Positions 60,923 to 64,000 of a stretch of DNA of 64,000 nt are shown here, piece by piece. The position numbers and the translations under genes were made by a program. Each line of letters begins with the position of its first letter. Position 1 is the stretch's first letter. The notes below the pieces were generated by a model, which worked only from the letters and a program-made list of their open reading frames with translations, was not told the origin of the DNA and did no database searches. Source of the DNA: Microbispora rosea (GTDB taxonomy: Bacteria > Actinomycetota > Actinomycetes > Streptosporangiales > Streptosporangiaceae); NCBI RefSeq assembly GCF_900156315.1, contig NZ_FTNI01000004.1:248001-312000 (forward strand). Direction: 5' to 3'.

Positions 60923-63900
60923 ATGCGCAAATTTGCGCACATCGCCGTGGCGGTCGTCGCCGCGGGCACTGTGGCCGCCGGCGGGACGGCATGGGCCGAG
61001 GCGCCCCCCGGTGACAGGCCGGCCGAACCGCCCGGCTACCAGACCACCGTCCCCGGCGAGTCGGTCGAGGCGGCCCGCACCGACCGCGTGATCGCCCCCG
61101 GCATCACGCTGACCTCGTTCGACACCTTCGGCCGTACGGGCTGGACCCGCACGCACGTGCTCGACGCCGACCTGGCGGACGACCGGGTGGACGTGGGCAT
61201 GGTCGGCGGCACGCTGACCGAGACCCGGGCGCTGTCGAAGTCGGCGGACGCCGCGGGAGCCGTGGCCGCGGTCAACGGGGACTACTACGACATCAACCAG
61301 ACCAACGCGGTCATCGGTCCCGAGGTCAGGGACGGCCAGGTGCGCAAGGCGACCACCCAGCCCGCCACGGTCGCCTCGGTGGGCGAGGACAAGGTCGCCC
61401 GGCTCGCGAGCGCGCTGCTGGAGAGCACGGTGACCGTGGGCGGCACGGACCATCCGGTCGCCTCGCTCAACTCGGCGTCACTGCCCGCGAACGCCGTCTC
61501 GGTCTTCACCGATCAGTGGGGGCCGGGCCTGCGTACGCTGATCGGCCACGGCGCGCCCGTCACCGAGCTGGTGGTCTCCGGCGGCGTCGTCACGGCGGTC
61601 AACGACACGGTCACCACGACCGCCGTGCCCGCCGGAGGCCTGGTGGTCGTGGGCGTGGGGAGCGCGGCGGCCCCGCTCGCCGCCGCCAAGGCCGGCGACC
61701 CCGTGACACTCACCACCGGCCTGCGCACCGACTCCCCCGCGAAGCTGCGCACCGCGCTGGGCAGCGGAGAGGTCCTCGTGCGGGACGGCCAGGCCGTCGA
61801 CTTCCCGCCCTCGACGGGCAACGACGCGCCGAAGCCGCGTACGGCGATCGGCTGGCGCGACGGCGGCAGGCGGCTCCTGCTCGTGACCGTCGACGGCTCG
61901 GCCAACTTCTCGGCCGGTCTGAGCTTCGACGAGACGGCCAAGCTCCTCGTACGGCTCGGCGCCGACGAGGCGTTCATGCTCGACGGCGGCGGCTCGTCCG
62001 ATCTCGTCGCCCGCACGCCCGGAGACGCCGGGGTGAGCGTGGTCAACACCCCGTCGGACGGCGGCGAACGGCTCATCCCCAGCGGAGTCGGGCTGTTCGC
62101 CGCGAAGGGATCGGGAGCACTCAAGGGCATCGCGGTGCGGACGAGCGCGCCGCGCGTCTTCCCCGGGCTCACCCTCGGCGTCTCCGCCGCCGGGTACGAC
62201 GAGTCGTACGCCCCGGTCGCCCTCGACGGCGACACGGCCGGCAAGGGCGACCCCGTCCGGTGGAACGCCGGGAAGCTCGGCACGGTGCGCGATGGTGTGC
62301 TGCACGCCGAGCGTTCCGGCGAGGGCGAGATCGAGGCCCGCTCGAAGCAGGTGCACGGCGCGGCGGACGTCCGCGTGCTCGATGCCCTGTCCACCGTCGC
62401 GTTCACCGAGACGAGCCTGACCCTGGACGCCGGCGGCTCGGCCGTCGTGGGGGTCACCGGCGCCGACGCCGACGGCTTCGACGCGCCGATCGCCGCCCGC
62501 GACGTCGACCTGGACTACGACACGGCCGTGGTGAAGGTGGAGCCCCGCGACGACGGGTCGTTCACGGTCACCGGGCTGGAGGCGGCCGACGGCCGCGGCG
62601 CCGTGATCACCGCGACCGTCCAGGGCAAGGTCGCACACCTGTCCGTCGCCGTCGGGTTGAAGCGCGGGTCGCTGGCCGAGTTCGACGGCGGCGAGCCCTG
62701 GGGCGTCTCGACCGCCAAGGCCACCGCGTCGGTGGCGGGCGTCGACGCCGCGGACCGTCCCGGCGCGGCGGCCGGCAACCAGGCCCTCGCGCTCACCTAC
62801 GACTTCACCGGCACCTCCGGCACCTCGGCGGCGTACGCGGTGGCCAAGCCCGGGCCGATCACCCTGCCGACCGGCACCAGGCGGCTCGGCCTGTGGGTGT
62901 ACGGCGACGGCCGCGGCCACTGGCTGCGGGCCACGCTGCGGTCGCAGGGCACGACGAACGTCCCCTTCACCTTCGCCACCGTCGTCGACTGGACCGGGTG
63001 GAAGTGGGTCGAGGGCACCCTGCCCACCGGTTTCACCGAGCCGATCACGCTGCTCAACGTCTACGTGGTCGAGACATCCAACCTTGCCAAGGACGCGGGA
63101 CAGCTCAGGTTCGACGGGCTCACCGCGCTGGTCGGACAGGATCTCGCCACCGGCGACGCCCTGACCCCCGATCCGTTCGTCCTTGAGCAGGCCGACATCG
63201 ACCGTTCGCGCTGGCGGTTCGCGATCATGTCCGATCTGCACGTGGGCGCGGCCGGGGGCACGACGTCGTTCGCGGCGCAGCAGGCGACCGCCGCGCTGAA
63301 GCAGGCCGTCGCCGCGAAGCCCGACTTCATCGTGATCAACGGCGACTTCGTCGATAACAACACGCCGGCCGACTTCGCACTCGCCCAGGAGATCCTCAAG
63401 GCCAACGTGCCGGCGGACCTGCCGGTCTACTGGACGCCGGGCAACCACGAGTCCGGGGCCACGGCGACGGGGACCCTGGACGCCTTCCTCGCCACCGGGC
63501 GGCCTGCCCACCAGGTGTTCGACCACAAGGGCACCCGCTTCGTCCTGCTCAACACCACGCTGGGCGGGCTGCGGGCGTCGGACTGGTCGCAGGTGCCGGA
63601 GCTGCGGCAGGACCTGGACGCGGCGGCGAAGGACATGGCCGTGAAGTCCCTCGCGGTCGTCTTCCACCACCCTCTCCGCGATCCCTCGGGTGCGGGCGCG
63701 TCGCAGTTCTCCGACCAGCGCGAGGCGGACCTCGTCGAGAAGTGGCTCGCCGGCTGGCGTGAGTCGTCGGGCAAGCCGGTCGCGTTGTTCACCGGCCACG
63801 CCCACACCGCCGCCGCCACCAGGTCCGACGGCGTGCTGGAGGTCACCACGCCGCCGGTGGGCAAGACGCCCTACAGCTCCCCCGACAAGGGCGGGTTCTT

Positions 63901-64000
63901 CGGGTGGGACCTCGTCGGCGTCGACCCCCGGCCCGGTCAGGTCGAGGCGGGCCGTCCCAGCCCGCAGACCCGCGACTGGGTCGCGGCGCGGACGAACCCG
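60923..64000 (+). CDS. Secreted phosphodiester glycosidase / metallophosphoesterase (3' truncated by window)
   Basis: The frame is open from ATG 60923 to the window end (1026 codons, no stop), behind GGAGG seven bases upstream. A signal peptide covers about residues 1-25 (HIAVAVVAAGTVAAGGTAWA). Residues about 110-395 are a NAGPA-type phosphodiester glycosidase domain (AAVNGDYYDINQT; EAFMLDGGGSSDL). Ig-like/carbohydrate-binding regions follow, then a calcineurin-like phosphoesterase from about residue 762: IMSDLHVGA, VINGDFVDN, PGNHES, FHHPL, FTGHAHT. It likely degrades extracellular sugar-phosphate diesters or wall polymers. Confidence 0.9.
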   Translation, partial: MRKFAHIAVAVVAAGTVAAGGTAWAEAPPGDRPAEPPGYQTTVPGESVEAARTDRVIAPGITLTSFDTFGRTGWTRTHVLDADLADDRVDVGMVGGTLTETRALSKSADAAGAVAAVNGDYYDINQTNAVIGPEVRDGQVRKATTQPATVASVGEDKVARLASALLESTVTVGGTDHPVASLNSASLPANAVSVFTDQWGPGLRTLIGHGAPVTELVVSGGVVTAVNDTVTTTAVPAGGLVVVGVGSAAAPLAAAKAGDPVTLTTGLRTDSPAKLRTALGSGEVLVRDGQAVDFPPSTGNDAPKPRTAIGWRDGGRRLLLVTVDGSANFSAGLSFDETAKLLVRLGADEAFMLDGGGSSDLVARTPGDAGVSVVNTPSDGGERLIPSGVGLFAAKGSGALKGIAVRTSAPRVFPGLTLGVSAAGYDESYAPVALDGDTAGKGDPVRWNAGKLGTVRDGVLHAERSGEGEIEARSKQVHGAADVRVLDALSTVAFTETSLTLDAGGSAVVGVTGADADGFDAPIAARDVDLDYDTAVVKVEPRDDGSFTVTGLEAADGRGAVITATVQGKVAHLSVAVGLKRGSLAEFDGGEPWGVSTAKATASVAGVDAADRPGAAAGNQALALTYDFTGTSGTSAAYAVAKPGPITLPTGTRRLGLWVYGDGRGHWLRATLRSQGTTNVPFTFATVVDWTGWKWVEGTLPTGFTEPITLLNVYVVETSNLAKDAGQLRFDGLTALVGQDLATGDALTPDPFVLEQADIDRSRWRFAIMSDLHVGAAGGTTSFAAQQATAALKQAVAAKPDFIVINGDFVDNNTPADFALAQEILKANVPADLPVYWTPGNHESGATATGTLDAFLATGRPAHQVFDHKGTRFVLLNTTLGGLRASDWSQVPELRQDLDAAAKDMAVKSLAVVFHHPLRDPSGAGASQFSDQREADLVEKWLAGWRESSGKPVALFTGHAHTAAATRSDGVLEVTTPPVGKTPYSSPDKGGFFGWDLVGVDPRPGQVEAGRPSPQTRDWVAARTNP
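60924..60939. promoter_or_regulatory. Palindrome overlapping the start codon at 60923
   Basis: TGCGCAAATTTGCGCA is a perfect 16-base palindrome that begins inside the ATG and covers codons 1-6, unusually AT-rich at its centre. It could be an operator or an RNA hairpin that affects initiation, or simply reflect the codons for Arg-Lys-Phe-Ala. Confidence 0.45.

Noticed and set aside
61478-63805. A 775-codon open frame on the minus strand near the right end
   Set aside because: It lies opposite the phosphodiester glycosidase/metallophosphoesterase, whose motifs (MLDGGGSSDL, SDLH, GNHE, GHAH) are clear on the + strand.

Overview
The window is about 73% GC by eye, with GTG starts, ATGA/GTGA gene overlaps and actinobacterial families throughout. 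It is ordinary chromosome of a high-GC actinomycete. Streptosporangiales (Nonomuraea/Streptosporangium-like) is my guess; the genus cannot be fixed from the sequence alone. Two blocks match conserved actinobacterial gene order as I know it from Mycobacterium tuberculosis and Streptomyces: metB / cbs / SGNH hydrolase / thiolase (9.7-16.6 kb), and mfd / SurA-like / mazG / eno / ftsB / DUF501 / ppx (39.2 back to 30.4 kb). No IS element, prophage or CRISPR array is visible.

Layout. 0-10 kb: tail of an M1 peptidase, ilvA, a FIST sensor-domain gene overlapping a ROK kinase, a MoxR-VWA pair, a 30-codon membrane peptide, a small membrane protein and an MFS pump. 10-17 kb: trans-sulfuration and thiolase block. 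17-23 kb: PPOX-fold protein, DUF4287-like protein, Bax-inhibitor-1 protein, an orphan histidine kinase with two TTA codons, an asparaginase-like protein overlapping a Clp-N-domain protein, and a secreted trypsin. 23.4 kb: a tRNA with a UAA anticodon but a short variable loop. 23.7-30 kb: NDH-2 under a perfect Rex operator, a family-5 uracil-DNA glycosylase, a P450, a PadR-HAAS pair and an ArsR/MDR divergent pair. 30-39 kb: the mfd-to-ppx housekeeping run. 39-42 kb: methyltransferase and an ECF sigma with its membrane partner. 42-51.7 kb: an APS-kinase gene followed by an exopolysaccharide export cluster (Wzz, Wzy, Wzx, an APH-like kinase, two sulfotransferases, a divergent GH26-like lipoprotein), which suggests a sulfated surface polysaccharide. 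51.5-58 kb: a MarR remnant, an intact MarR/EamA pair, FchA-FolD, MFS, and a YciI-ECF sigma pair. 58.2-60.8 kb: a toxin-antitoxin pair followed by two overlapping genes that share a 22-residue amyloid-like motif. 60.9 kb to the end: a large secreted phosphodiester-glycosidase/metallophosphoesterase, cut by the window edge.

The most novel part is 59.2-60.8 kb. A two-helix membrane protein ending in a Gly/Asn/Gln-rich motif is translationally coupled to a second, C-terminally anchored protein that starts with the same motif. This resembles bacterial amyloid-signalling pairs, but no recognisable NLR ATPase is present. Other leads are a FolD whose catalytic lysine is isoleucine, paired with an FchA-family cyclohydrolase; an asparaginase homologue lacking the first catalytic threonine; the class-I UAA tRNA together with rare TTA codons; and four unrelated short tandem repeats (periods 23, 17, 16 and 13) lying exactly in gaps between genes.
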